NCBI GenBank assembly: GCA_013177805.1
Contig: JABLXU010000001.1
Coordinates: forward strand, 1 to 64,000
From: Candidatus Omnitrophota bacterium
GTDB lineage: Bacteria > Hinthialibacterota > Hinthialibacteria > Hinthialibacterales > Hinthialibacteraceae
Direction of reading: 5' to 3'
Length of the DNA: 64,000 nt
The notes beneath the pieces are model-generated. The model worked only from the letters and a program-made list of their open reading frames with translations, made no database searches and was not told the origin of the DNA. The position numbers were made by a program, and so were the translations under genes. Position 1 is the first letter of the stretch; every line of letters begins with the position of its first letter. Positions 1 to 8,209 of this stretch are shown piece by piece.

Positions 1-177
1 AATATATGTCTCCAAAGCGGTACCGTAGGCTTTGAAGTCCCCCATGACCCGTGCGATCTTGGCCCGGGTTTGGGCGTTCAGAAAATTGGGCACGGCGATC
101 GCCGCCAAAATCCCGATAATGGCCACCACGATTAACAATTCAATCAATGTGAAAGAGGAAGATTGACCAATTCCCAT
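1..177 (-). CDS. Type II secretion pseudopilin-like protein (N-terminal part)
   Basis: This is the first 59 codons of a gene that runs off the left edge of the window. The product begins with a short leader followed by FTLIELLIVVAIIGILAAIA, the class III prepilin signature with its hydrophobic helix and the conserved Glu at +5. It continues with the NFLNAQTRAKIARV stretch also seen in the pseudopilin at 13449. The ATG at 177 follows an AAAGGA ribosome site 7 bases upstream. The residue before Phe+1 is Ser (leader MGIGQSSS), not the usual Gly of the prepilin peptidase site. The family is GspG/H-like proteins that sit in the inner membrane and may form pseudopili or act as stand-alone exported proteins. 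The family call is firm; the role is unknown because the C-terminal domain is outside the window. Confidence 0.85.
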   Translation of the reverse strand, partial: MGIGQSSSFTLIELLIVVAIIGILAAIAVPNFLNAQTRAKIARVMGDFKAYGTALETYI

Positions 178-238
178 GCGTAACGTCCTTTTTCCCGGAT
201 CGCAGGATCAAGTAGGAAGGATCATATTGTACTGCCCT

Positions 239-1846
239 TCAATCGAACAAAACATCTACGCGGGAGGCGCCCGCCACGGGGTGGCACCGCTCTATCCACG
301 GTTCTCCAGGATGCCATGTGGCAATCAATTCCCGCAATGCCTCCATCACCGCGGCAGCCCGTTCCGGCCGCACCAGCACCAGCACCGCGCCTCCCAGGCC
401 GGCTCCTGTCAGACCCGCCCCCACGACGCCTTCCAATTCTTTGCACCGGTCCACCATGCGGTCCAACTCGGGGACGCTGCAACGATACCCGCCGGGTTGA
501 TACGCCAACTCCAGCCGCTCCTCCCGCGGATGCCGCCGGGCCGCCTCCGCCAGCGCCTCGAGATAGTCATCGGTGAACGGACTCCGGTACGGTTTACACG
601 TCTTTTCCCGCCCGTTCCAGACCGAAACCCGGTCACCATCATGCGAGATGTACATGAGTTCGCCGGCCGCCTCCAGGTTCCCTTCCCGGATCAACCGGGG
701 AAACAGGCGGGCCCGAGCGCACTCCGCCGCGCCGAACAATAGCACTTCGCGCAACGGCCAAGGTTCCTGGGGTTCGCCATATGTCGTCACTACCCACTCC
801 AGTTTCTCCCGCAATTGAGGATAATCCCGGCGCAACTCGTCCGGTGTGGCTTGCACGGGCACCGCCTTGAACGCGGTGTAGAGGGTGGCCATATCGGTCT
901 CCAGCGCGCCAGGCGAAATATCCCGCACCAAAGCCAATTGGTCCTTCCAGGCCGGGTGCGCTTCCCGGAAAACCGCCAGGGCTGCTTCATAGGCCGCGAT
1001 CCGGGAATTAAACGTCTCCCGCGCGTGCATGGCCTTTCCCGCCTCGATCCCGCTTTGCGCCACCAACACCTCCCATCCCGCCGGAAACGGACAATAGTCC
1101 ACTGTCAACGGTTTGAATCCCGTGTGGGAGATCTGGTTCCGTTTCCCCAAAATCAAAGCCGAATGATCCCCCGCGCCGCCTCGGGTTCCCACATACCATT
1201 CGGCTTCCCCGCACCATTCCACGGCCATCCCATCGGATAACGGCAGATGGTTGATGTCACGCAGCGCCAGAACGGTTCCCACCACCAACGCCGAGGATGA
1301 GGAAAGGCCGGACCGGGGAGGGATGTCACCCTCCACGGCTACGTTCATCCCCCGGAGTGGACGGCCGGGAAACCCATCTTGCAATTTCAACGCCCCCGCT
1401 TTGAGATAATTCCCCCAATGTCCCGGTTCAAGCACAACCGATTCGATGAATTTCAACCAGTGGCCCCGGTGGGAAGGAGGCAATTCGTCTTGGATCGAAA
1501 ACTCCAGATCCGGATACTGGGGCGATAGATTCTTGGCGGCTATCCGGTCATCCGGCCGGGGAGCAAAACAGAACAAGGTTTCCCGGGCTACCGGCATGTA
1601 GTTGCACCATCCTCCCCGGTGGTCCACATGCACCCCCATCAGGTTGATCCGGCCGGGAACCCGAAGAAGGCCAACTTCCCGCGTTTCAGGAAATCTTTCG
1701 CGGAACGCTTCCAACAAGGCCCAAAAGCGCTTTCTTTGCCGTTCGATCAACACCGGGTGGGATCCATAACAGGACCGCAAAACGGCCGCGGTCTGACTTT
1801 GGCTGAAAGCGTCGGATAAATAATCGATCGGTTTGAAATCCATCAT
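239..1846 (-). CDS. Galactokinase-like GHMP kinase
   Basis: The protein has 535 aa and the three GHMP-kinase motifs. They are the galactokinase-type signature GRINLMGVHVDHRGG (about 65-79), the ATP-binding Gly/Ser loop GLSSSSA (180-186), and the C-terminal glycine motif GAGLTGAGLGGAV (from 476). A GGAGDH segment (223-228) sits where galactokinases carry the catalytic Asp. Galactokinases transfer phosphate from ATP to C1 of galactose in the cytoplasm. This protein is about 150 residues longer than typical GalK (near 380 aa), with the extra length mainly between residues 240 and 470. The substrate could be another sugar, such as arabinose or a uronic acid. No Leloir-pathway neighbours (galT, galE) are present, so the kinase class is secure but the substrate is not. 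No clear ribosome site decides between the two adjacent ATG codons. Confidence 0.8.
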   Translation of the reverse strand: MMDFKPIDYLSDAFSQSQTAAVLRSCYGSHPVLIERQRKRFWALLEAFRERFPETREVGLLRVPGRINLMGVHVDHRGGWCNYMPVARETLFCFAPRPDDRIAAKNLSPQYPDLEFSIQDELPPSHRGHWLKFIESVVLEPGHWGNYLKAGALKLQDGFPGRPLRGMNVAVEGDIPPRSGLSSSSALVVGTVLALRDINHLPLSDGMAVEWCGEAEWYVGTRGGAGDHSALILGKRNQISHTGFKPLTVDYCPFPAGWEVLVAQSGIEAGKAMHARETFNSRIAAYEAALAVFREAHPAWKDQLALVRDISPGALETDMATLYTAFKAVPVQATPDELRRDYPQLREKLEWVVTTYGEPQEPWPLREVLLFGAAECARARLFPRLIREGNLEAAGELMYISHDGDRVSVWNGREKTCKPYRSPFTDDYLEALAEAARRHPREERLELAYQPGGYRCSVPELDRMVDRCKELEGVVGAGLTGAGLGGAVLVLVRPERAAAVMEALRELIATWHPGEPWIERCHPVAGASRVDVLFD

Positions 1847-1968
1847 GGGGTGACCGGTTTGGTTTCTTCAGGGTCCATGCAGTCCTTGGGTTATATACCT
1901 TAAATCTCCCGGCGCGCCTAGGCATTCATCCCGCACCCGGGCATAATACGTCCATCATTTCAATAAAC

Positions 1969-1998
1969 TTGACGGCCGTTATCTGGATTTATTATAAT
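1969..1998 (+). promoter_or_regulatory. Candidate sigma-70 promoter for the Gly-rich secreted protein
   Basis: TTGACG at 1969-1974 and a perfect TATAAT at 1993-1998 are separated by 18 bases, about 55 bases ahead of the ATG at 2054. The surroundings are AT-rich compared with the flanking genes. The match to consensus is strong; activity is inferred. Confidence 0.55.
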
Positions 1999-2053
1999 TA
2001 GTAAGAGAAAGACCACAGGTATCCTTCACAGGGGTGGGAAATTGGAGCAGGCC

Positions 2054-3031
2054 ATGAACGGAAAAACCATATTCATTGGTTGGTTGGCGTTATTTTTGTT
2101 AACCATGCCTCTGCCGCTATTCGCGCAGGACGCCGCGTCCCCCGGCGCTTCTCTCCCCGCGGAACCGGCATCGAGCGCTCCCGGTGATGAACCGGCCCCT
2201 CCGGTTGAACCCCTCGTGGATCCTACCCTTCCTGCCGGCAGCGCGGATACCACGACAGAATCTTTGCCAGCTCCCATTTTCCAAACTGGGGAAGAGACCG
2301 CTACTGGCCCAAGGGGTGAAACGACCAGCTCCGGTGGGTTTGATTCCACCCTTGCGCAAGCCAATCAAGCCTTTATGGCCCTGATGAGCCGCCAGTTTCC
2401 CATGGCTTTGCAGGGCTTCAAAGCCGCCGCGTCCGCCAATAACGAATATCAAAAAATGGTTGATTTTTGCCAGAACATCATAGACCGGCTGCAGGATCTC
2501 TATAAAGAACAAATCGACATCTATGGAAAAATGATGGCGCCCGATTTCCGGACCGAAACGCTATCTAAGGAAGAAATCGACCGCATGCTGAATTTCCAGA
2601 TGCGCCAGCTTCAGGCCGGTCAAACCCTGGGAGAATTGGGACTGATCGCCGATATCCCCGTCTCCGACCTCGGCCTCGATTTTGAAGGCGCCGACCAAAC
2701 CTCCCTGGCGGAATACCTCGGCTGGATCCGCCCGCGCTCCGCCAACGAGCGTATCTGGCAACGCGCCCGGAAACGCGCTTTGGAACGCGCCTTGGTTTAT
2801 GCCAAACAAGAAATCCGGGTCCAGCAGCGCCAGGACCAATTCCAACGCGTGGAGGAATACCGTCGGCGCCGCTTGGACCGGCAAGCAGGGGCCATGGGCC
2901 TTAGCACGGGCATGGGCGGCGGTTTCGGCGGCGGCTTTGGTGGGATGGGCGGCGGCTTCGGTGGTGGTTTCGGGGGTGGCTTTGGTGGCGGTTTCGGCGG
3001 CGGCTTCGGCGGCGGCTTCGGGGGGTATTAA
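2054..3031 (+). CDS. Secreted protein with Pro-rich N-terminus and Gly/Phe-rich tail
   Basis: This 325-aa product of unknown function starts with a signal peptide (MNGKTIFIGWLALFLLTMPL, cleavage after the FAQ). A Pro/Ala/Glu-rich low-complexity linker of about 70 residues follows, then a helical, charged domain (roughly 90-285). It ends in about 40 residues of tandem GGGFGG units (nucleotides 2917-3030). I chose the ATG at 2054 because GGAG lies 6 bases upstream; an in-frame TTG at 2042 overlaps that ribosome site. Gly/Phe-rich tails occur in surface or matrix-binding proteins, but I recognise no family. The gene is monocistronic, with its own promoter and a strong terminator. Confidence 0.8.
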   Translation: MNGKTIFIGWLALFLLTMPLPLFAQDAASPGASLPAEPASSAPGDEPAPPVEPLVDPTLPAGSADTTTESLPAPIFQTGEETATGPRGETTSSGGFDSTLAQANQAFMALMSRQFPMALQGFKAAASANNEYQKMVDFCQNIIDRLQDLYKEQIDIYGKMMAPDFRTETLSKEEIDRMLNFQMRQLQAGQTLGELGLIADIPVSDLGLDFEGADQTSLAEYLGWIRPRSANERIWQRARKRALERALVYAKQEIRVQQRQDQFQRVEEYRRRRLDRQAGAMGLSTGMGGGFGGGFGGMGGGFGGGFGGGFGGGFGGGFGGGFGGY

Positions 3032-3071
3032 AGAAAAACTAGAAAATTCCTTGCTCCATTTGCGAATCAGG

Positions 3072-3099
3072 AAAGCGGCTCTCCAGCCGCTTTTTTCGT
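3072..3099 (+). terminator. Rho-independent terminator
   Basis: An 8-bp GC-rich stem (AAGCGGCT / AGCCGCTT, loop CTCC) is followed directly by six T. It lies 40 bases after the stop of the Gly-rich secreted protein and ends that transcript. Confidence 0.85.
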
Positions 3100-3388
3100 T
3101 CTACCTGGAACTGGTCTGATGAAAATAAGAAAAATTGAATCAATCGGAGTTCATCCGGGAATTGTGTAACAAAGAGAGTAATATCGATTCCATGATCGCC
3201 GGGATGAGGAGGGAAACCAAGGTCAGTTCTTACCCAAACACCCGCACTCAGGCTATCCCAGAAGGAGAGGGAATTGGCATACGTACCGGATGAGCCTAAA
3301 TTTGGTGTAATTATTTAGATGTATTTATTTACCAAAATACAAAACCTCCTCAGTGCTTATGACGTGGGATGAGTGCCGCGGGTAAGGG
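3100..3388. other. Intergenic, no gene seen
   Basis: This stretch lies between convergent genes. It becomes AT-rich around 3300-3350. I see no coding signal, terminator of the VOC gene or repeat that stands out. Confidence 0.5.
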
Positions 3389-3838
3389 CTAAATCCTTCC
3401 CTTTCCCCGCTCTTTCTCCGCCGTATGGTTTTCCAGCACACTCTCGATATCCTGGCCATAAGAAAATTCAATCCCGTTCCCGTCCGGATCCCGGATGAGG
3501 CACAAATAATTGGCTACTGGCCCCATCGTCTCCGGGCCAAATTCCAATAGGCCATCTGCCTCAGCCATGGCGGCGTACTCGTCCACTGCCTCGCGGGTCG
3601 GCAGATCCAGGCCGAAATGATCATAACTGGGCTGGGGCGAGGCTTCATACGGCAGTTCCAATAGCACGATTACGAAATCCTCCTTCACGCGGGGATTGCC
3701 CAACCAGGCTACCCGGGTTTTGTGTTCCTGGCGCTGCGCGATAACCTCCAATCCCAGGTATTTCCTATAAAACGCCGCGGATTTCTCGATGTTTTTGACT
3801 CTCAGCGCCACATGGGTCAACCGCGGTGTCCGCCCCAT
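3389..3838 (-). CDS. VOC-superfamily (glyoxalase/bleomycin-resistance fold) protein
   Basis: This 149-aa protein has two beta-alpha-beta-beta-beta modules typical of the vicinal-oxygen-chelate fold. The N-terminal module starts LTHVALRVKNIEKSAAFYRK and the C-terminal one ends NYLCLIRDPDGNGIEFSYG. Potential metal ligands are His9, His74 in YDHFGLD and Glu in GIEFS, the arrangement of glyoxalase-I-like enzymes. The ATG at 3838 is preceded by GGAGAG. The reaction cannot be assigned: members include lactoylglutathione lyases, dioxygenases and antibiotic-binding proteins. A second, different VOC protein is encoded at 57049. The gene stands alone and is divergent from leuB. Confidence 0.85.
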   Translation of the reverse strand: MGRTPRLTHVALRVKNIEKSAAFYRKYLGLEVIAQRQEHKTRVAWLGNPRVKEDFVIVLLELPYEASPQPSYDHFGLDLPTREAVDEYAAMAEADGLLEFGPETMGPVANYLCLIRDPDGNGIEFSYGQDIESVLENHTAEKERGKGRI

Positions 3839-4144
3839 AATCGCTCTCCAAACCAGCCGATTCGGAAAACTGTGCCCACCCTTACGGCCTCTTCGATCGA
3901 TGGTCTTTGCCGCTTTCTATCCTACCCCATTCCCGGCGGGGGGAAAACCGGGAGAATCCGGTACGGCTTGCCAAATCGGCCTTGCGAGAGATAATGCGGT
4001 CATTCCGGCTGCCCCCCGGCAGACGGCGGGAAGTGATCCATCCACCAACCGTTTCATCACGGTCCTCGATCGGCTCCGGCGGCCGGAGGGAACTCGGTCC
4101 CTCACCCGGGGCGGCCGGAGGGCCGTATTCTCGAGGAGAAACTT
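3839..4144. other. Divergent intergenic region upstream of leuB
   Basis: This 306-bp region lies between the VOC gene and leuB. It is GC-rich and contains a repeated GCGGCCGGAGGG-like segment (near 4077 and 4111). No clear promoter, riboswitch or coding potential was seen. A GAGGAG ribosome site lies just before leuB. Confidence 0.4.
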
Positions 4145-5230
4145 ATGAATACCTACAAGATTGCCGTAATCGGCGGGGACGGAACCGGACCGGAAGTCAT
4201 CCGGGAAGGGATCAAGGTTCTGAAAGTTCTAGAACAGAAAACCGGTTTCCGGTGCGAGTATCACGAGTATGACTTTGGCGGGGAACGCTATCTCCGCACG
4301 GGCGAAATACTTCCCGATAGCGCTGTGGACGAACTGCGCCGGCACGACGCGATCTACCTGGGCGCCATCGGCCATCCTGACGTGAAACCCGGCATTCTCG
4401 AAAAAGGCATTCTGCTCCGCCTCCGTTTCGAATTGGATCAATACATCAACCTGCGCCCGGTGAAACTTTATCCGGGGGTGTGGACACCGATCAAGGATAA
4501 GGGGCCCGAAGACATCGATTTTGTGGTGATCCGTGAAAATAGCGGTGACGTCTACACCGGGGCCGGCGGCAACATCAAAAAAGGAACGCCGCACGAAGTG
4601 GCCGTCCAAGAAATGATTTACACCCGTTTCGAAGTGGACCGTTGCCTGAAATACGCGTTTGAATACACCCGCAAACGCAACAAACGCAAAACACTCACCC
4701 TTTGCGGCAAAACCAACGTTTTGACTTATGTTTTCGACCTCTGGGAACGCGCCTTCCATGAAATGGGCCAGAAAGACTACCCGGACATAAAGCGTGAATA
4801 TGCCCACGTGGACGCTACCACCATGTGGATGGTCAAGAATCCTGAATGGTTCGATGTGCTGGTCACCGGCAACATGTTCGGCGACATCATTACCGACCTG
4901 GGCGCCATGGTGCAAGGCGGTATGGGGGTCGCCGCCGGCGGCAACATCAACCCGGAAGGGGTCTCCATGTTCGAACCCATCGGCGGCTCGGCGCCCAAGT
5001 ACACCGGCCAAAACGTCATCAATCCCATAGCCTGCATCGCCGCGGGCCAGATGATGCTGGAACACCTCGGTGAAACCCAAGCCGCCGCCATGCTCGACCG
5101 GGCATTGGCTGAATTTTTAGGCAGCGGGATCTTGCCAGGCCTCTCCGTGAGCGACATCAAAAAGGCGGGAATGTCCACTTCCAAAATCGGTGACGCTATC
5201 GCGGAACGGATTCAAGCCATGGCTGGTTAA
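4145..5230 (+). CDS. leuB: 3-isopropylmalate dehydrogenase family protein
   Basis: The protein has 361 aa and belongs to the isocitrate/isopropylmalate dehydrogenase family. It begins with IAVIGGDGTGPEVI. It has NLRPVKLYPG for substrate binding, VVIRENSGDVYTGAGG, the Asp pair in GDIITDLGAMVQGG for metal and substrate, and GGSAPKYTGQNVINPIA near the C-terminus for NAD. LeuB oxidises and decarboxylates 3-isopropylmalate to 2-oxoisocaproate in leucine synthesis. Related enzymes act on tartrate or homoisocitrate, and the RFELDQYINLRP segment also resembles tartrate dehydrogenases, so substrate is likely but not proven. No other leu genes are adjacent. The ATG follows GAGGAG with 6 bases spacing. 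Confidence 0.85.
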   Translation: MNTYKIAVIGGDGTGPEVIREGIKVLKVLEQKTGFRCEYHEYDFGGERYLRTGEILPDSAVDELRRHDAIYLGAIGHPDVKPGILEKGILLRLRFELDQYINLRPVKLYPGVWTPIKDKGPEDIDFVVIRENSGDVYTGAGGNIKKGTPHEVAVQEMIYTRFEVDRCLKYAFEYTRKRNKRKTLTLCGKTNVLTYVFDLWERAFHEMGQKDYPDIKREYAHVDATTMWMVKNPEWFDVLVTGNMFGDIITDLGAMVQGGMGVAAGGNINPEGVSMFEPIGGSAPKYTGQNVINPIACIAAGQMMLEHLGETQAAAMLDRALAEFLGSGILPGLSVSDIKKAGMSTSKIGDAIAERIQAMAG

Positions 5231-5719
5231 GAGATCCTCTCTAGGAGACTTGCCATTCGTGTTCCTTATCCAATCGGATATCCGCCAAGGTGAAACATAA
5301 TTCTTCACGGGCTACGCACAACTTGAAGAAAGCTGTCTATGGTTTTTCTGCTGTATCCGTGGTGATGGAGTTCATCTCATTCCAGGGCCGCACTCCACGC
5401 CGGACAACCTAGCTCCAGGATAACCTGGCTCCAATCCAACAACCTCCCTTCTCCACCCCCTCTCCCCTGGAAGAGATCCGGAGCGAAGAAAAGCCCTATC
5501 ACGCCCAGAGTTTTAACCCTGGGCACAATCTATACGTCCTAAAAGATTCGATAGATTTTTAGAAATATTTCGAATTATTTTTCACCCCAAAAATATCCTG
5601 GATTTTTTCTGGCGGTTGGCGTAGAATAATTTAGTAGTTAGATCATCAAATATATTTTATTTTTAATTTTTTTAATCCTTTTTCCTGAAACAACCTACCC
5701 GGGGGAGGCACACCCCATC
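5231..5719. other. Intergenic region with palindromic repeat and AT-rich stretch
   Basis: This 489-bp region follows leuB. It holds a pyrimidine-rich segment at 5441-5466 (CTCTCCCCTGGAAGAG type, seen again near 9055). A 22-base near-palindrome at 5503-5524 (GCCCAGAG...CCCTGGGC) has a relative downstream of the next gene. A strongly AT-rich stretch at 5540-5690 probably contains the promoter of the following gene. Confidence 0.5.
5503..5530. repeat. Near-palindromic intergenic repeat, copy 1
   Basis: GCCCAGAGTTTTAACCCTGGGC is followed by ACAATC. The core GTTTTAA...CTGGGC and the trailing CTGGGCACAATC recur at 6232-6272 on the other side of the hypothetical gene. Confidence 0.5.
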
Positions 5720-6187
5720 ATGCTGCAAGAATTTACCATCCAGTCTTCTCGTCTGGCCGATCCCCGCCGGATTTTCAGACCTTGGCTGATATTCGTACGA
5801 GAAAGCGGCCTCTGGATTTATACGAAAGCCCATGTGGAATGTGAATGCAGCCTCACCCGGTGTGTTCATAATCATTATCCCATTATCAAGCGGATCGAAT
5901 GGGATGAAATCACGGGCGTACGGTCGGCTGAGGGAATTTTGTGGTCGGACATCCTTATCCATACCCTCGATGGTTCGGAGTACTGCGTCAAAGGATTATG
6001 GCGCTGGGATGCCGGCAAATTTATCCGGGATATAACCGAACACCTTTTCGAAATCACCCATAACCAACCCCGTCAACTCGACTCCTTGTTGCGTAACAAC
6101 AACCACACCAGTGAACCTCTGGATTGTTGTGAACTTATGAACAAAAACCCTTCCAACGTCAAAATCATTTATCAAAAAACGAAATAA
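5720..6187 (+). CDS. Hypothetical protein
   Basis: This 155-aa protein has no signal peptide or membrane segment and belongs to no family I recognise. Residues 55-95 alternate hydrophobic and charged residues with several Trp (IEWDEITGVRSAEGILWSDI), suggesting a small beta-rich, possibly PH-like domain. The C-terminal third is Asn/Lys-rich. Four Cys cluster at 43-48 and 134-135. GGGGGAGG lies about 11 bases before the ATG. Base composition is lower in GC than the neighbours, and the gene is bracketed by two related palindromic repeats (5503-5524 and 6232-6252), which hints at an inserted gene. It is real rather than spurious with moderate confidence. Confidence 0.55.
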   Translation: MLQEFTIQSSRLADPRRIFRPWLIFVRESGLWIYTKAHVECECSLTRCVHNHYPIIKRIEWDEITGVRSAEGILWSDILIHTLDGSEYCVKGLWRWDAGKFIRDITEHLFEITHNQPRQLDSLLRNNNHTSEPLDCCELMNKNPSNVKIIYQKTK

Positions 6188-6549
6188 TCCAACGCCCTTG
6201 TTCCCCCTCCCGTCCATACCTTATAAACTAACCCAGGGTTTTAATCCTTGGCATCCCCCCCTGGGCACAATCCCGGACGCTATTCAATCCGGGGCTCATG
6301 CCCCCCTTTCTCGACCGTAGCTCTGCCCGCGGCCAAATTCCCGAATCCCATTTTCTGTTCCTTGCTTTTTCCCCACCCGGCGAATACGATTTTCTCGAAT
6401 ATTTAGCAGTTGGGTTGATTTAGCAGCCAGAATTCGCCAGAACAAGATCCGTGGCGCTTCGTTCGCTCCCGAAACGTGCGGCCGCCGGATGGAATTTTTT
6501 TGTCCCCCGCGGCCGATTGTTCATATCAATACCCTCAGGCAGGAGAACC
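6188..6549. other. Intergenic region upstream of the antiporter gene
   Basis: This 362-bp region contains the repeat copy at 6232-6273. No clear promoter consensus or hairpin terminator was recognised. An open reading frame reaches upstream to 6451, but the ribosome site decides for a start at 6550. Confidence 0.45.
6232..6273. repeat. Near-palindromic intergenic repeat, copy 2
   Basis: CCCAGGGTTTTAATCCTTGGC and a second CCTGGGCACAATC lie side by side. They match the two halves of copy 1 at 5503-5530. Such short palindromes are usually dispersed REP-like elements; only these two copies were seen. Confidence 0.45.
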
Positions 6550-8115
6550 ATGAAAATCCGGTTTGGCATCTTGGCCCTAATCATCATGTGGATGGGCAGC
6601 GGATGGGCATACGCTTTGGAAAATTCCCAACCGGCCCGGGACGCGGATATTCTGTCCGTTCCCTTGGAAAACGCGTCTCCCCTCACGGAAGAATCCTCCC
6701 CCGGCGGGACAGAGCCGGCGGAGGTTGCTCCCCTGGAAACCGGCTCCACTTCGGAAGGGCACACGGTGGAAGAGACCGATTTGGGGGAAATGCTGCCTCT
6801 CTGGTCTGGAATTCCCTTTGTGGGCATCCTGCTGTCCATTGCCTTGTGTCCACTCTTTGTCCCTCATTTCTGGCATCATCATTTCGGAAAAGTGTCCGCC
6901 TTTTGGGCCGCCGTATTGGCCATTCCTTTTTTATATGCCTATGGCGAATCGGCTTGGGAAGCCATTTTACATATTTACCTCCTGGATTACTTTCCCTTCA
7001 TCATCCTGTTATGGGCGCTCTATACCGTCTCCGGGGGGATTTTATTGAAAGGACGGTTGCTCGGCACCCCTTTGGTGAACACCGGCCTCCTGGCCCTTGG
7101 AACCTTCCTGGCTTCTTGGATGGGAACGACAGGCGCCGCGATGCTGCTCATCCGGCCCTTCCTGCGCGCGAACAAACACCGGAAAAACCGGACCTTCATG
7201 GTATGCTTCTTCATTTTTTTGGTCGCCAATATCGGTGGATCGTTGACCCCGCTGGGCGACCCGCCTTTGTTTCTCGGCTTCTTGCATAGCGTTCCGTTCT
7301 TTTGGACGATGAACATCCTTCCGCATATGCTGGTCTGTGTGGCGGTCCTGTTGACCGTCTATTTCGTGATGGATTGGTTGATGTACCAAAAAGAGGACAG
7401 CGTTCCTTCTTCAGGGGAAAAAGAACCCCTCCGTCTGGTTGGCTCGTACAATTTCATATTCCTGTTGGGAGTGATCGGCGCGGTGCTGATGAGCGGATTG
7501 GCCGATTGGGGGCATGTGCCGGTTTTGGGCATCCCCGTGGAGGTGCAGGGACTCGTCCGGGACGCGCTGCTCATCGCGATGGGAGCCTTGTCCCTGATCT
7601 TCACCCCCTGGAGCGTCCGCCAGGACAACGAATTCACCTGGCATCCCATCCAGGAAGTGGCCTACTTGTTCGCTGGTATCTTCATGACCATGATCCCTTG
7701 CCTGGCAATTCTCAAGGCGGGCGAAGCGGGCGCGGCCGCTTTCCTGACCCGCGCCGTCCAGGAACCCATGCATTATTTCTGGATCACGGGATCGCTCTCC
7801 AGTTTTCTGGATAACGCGCCGACCTACCTGACCTTCTTTAGCAGCGCTCTAGGTAAATTCTACGCGGGTATGCCGGAACCCGAGGCGGTCGCCCTCCTGA
7901 TCCGCGATAATCCCCTCTACCTGGAAGCCATCTCGGCGGGCGCGGTGTTCTTTGGCGCCTTCACCTACATCGGCAACGCCCCCAATTTCATGGTCCGCTC
8001 CATCGCGGAAGAAGCGGGAACCCCGATGCCCAGCTTCTTCGGTTACATGTTCCTCTATTCCTGCACCTTGCTGCTCCCCACCTTCGCCCTCGTGACCTGG
8101 ATCTTCTTCTGGTGA
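6550..8115 (+). CDS. Sodium:proton antiporter / citrate transporter-like membrane protein (CitMHS_2 type)
   Basis: This 521-aa integral membrane protein has an N-terminal signal-like segment (1-22), an acidic stretch of about 50 residues, then about 11-12 hydrophobic helices. The conserved family stretch GGSLTPLGDPPLFLGFL, with its discontinuous-helix character, and a second half-repeat SFLDNAPTYLTFF mark it as an ion-transporter superfamily member. It is of the NhaD/ArsB/CitMHS kind, often annotated as sodium:proton antiporter. It would exchange cations or carry an organic anion across the inner membrane; substrate is inferred from the family only. The start at 6550 follows AGGAGA by 3 bases. 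The acidic extension between signal and first helix is unusual. Confidence 0.8.
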   Translation: MKIRFGILALIIMWMGSGWAYALENSQPARDADILSVPLENASPLTEESSPGGTEPAEVAPLETGSTSEGHTVEETDLGEMLPLWSGIPFVGILLSIALCPLFVPHFWHHHFGKVSAFWAAVLAIPFLYAYGESAWEAILHIYLLDYFPFIILLWALYTVSGGILLKGRLLGTPLVNTGLLALGTFLASWMGTTGAAMLLIRPFLRANKHRKNRTFMVCFFIFLVANIGGSLTPLGDPPLFLGFLHSVPFFWTMNILPHMLVCVAVLLTVYFVMDWLMYQKEDSVPSSGEKEPLRLVGSYNFIFLLGVIGAVLMSGLADWGHVPVLGIPVEVQGLVRDALLIAMGALSLIFTPWSVRQDNEFTWHPIQEVAYLFAGIFMTMIPCLAILKAGEAGAAAFLTRAVQEPMHYFWITGSLSSFLDNAPTYLTFFSSALGKFYAGMPEPEAVALLIRDNPLYLEAISAGAVFFGAFTYIGNAPNFMVRSIAEEAGTPMPSFFGYMFLYSCTLLLPTFALVTWIFFW

Positions 8116-8149
8116 TCCGGCACGGTTGATCCACCCCGCGGCGCGCCTA

Positions 8150-8179
8150 TTGACACTCCCCCGCCGCGTGGCCCATACT
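8150..8179 (+). promoter_or_regulatory. Candidate promoter of elbB
   Basis: TTGACA at 8150-8155 is followed after 18 bases by CATACT (8174-8179). The -10 element coincides with the left arm of the 11-bp inverted repeat at 8169-8209, so the site may also bind a regulator. Confidence 0.4.
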
Positions 8180-8209
8180 TCTTCTAAAATCCCTAAGGAG
8201 TATGGGCCA
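8169..8209 (+). promoter_or_regulatory. Inverted repeat enclosing the elbB ribosome binding site
   Basis: TGGCCCATACT (8169-8179) and AGTATGGGCCA (8199-8209) are perfect 11-bp inverted copies. The right arm covers the end of the AAGGAG ribosome site and reaches the start codon at 8209. If transcribed, the hairpin would block translation; if the promoter -10 is at 8174, it is more likely a DNA operator. Confidence 0.45.
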
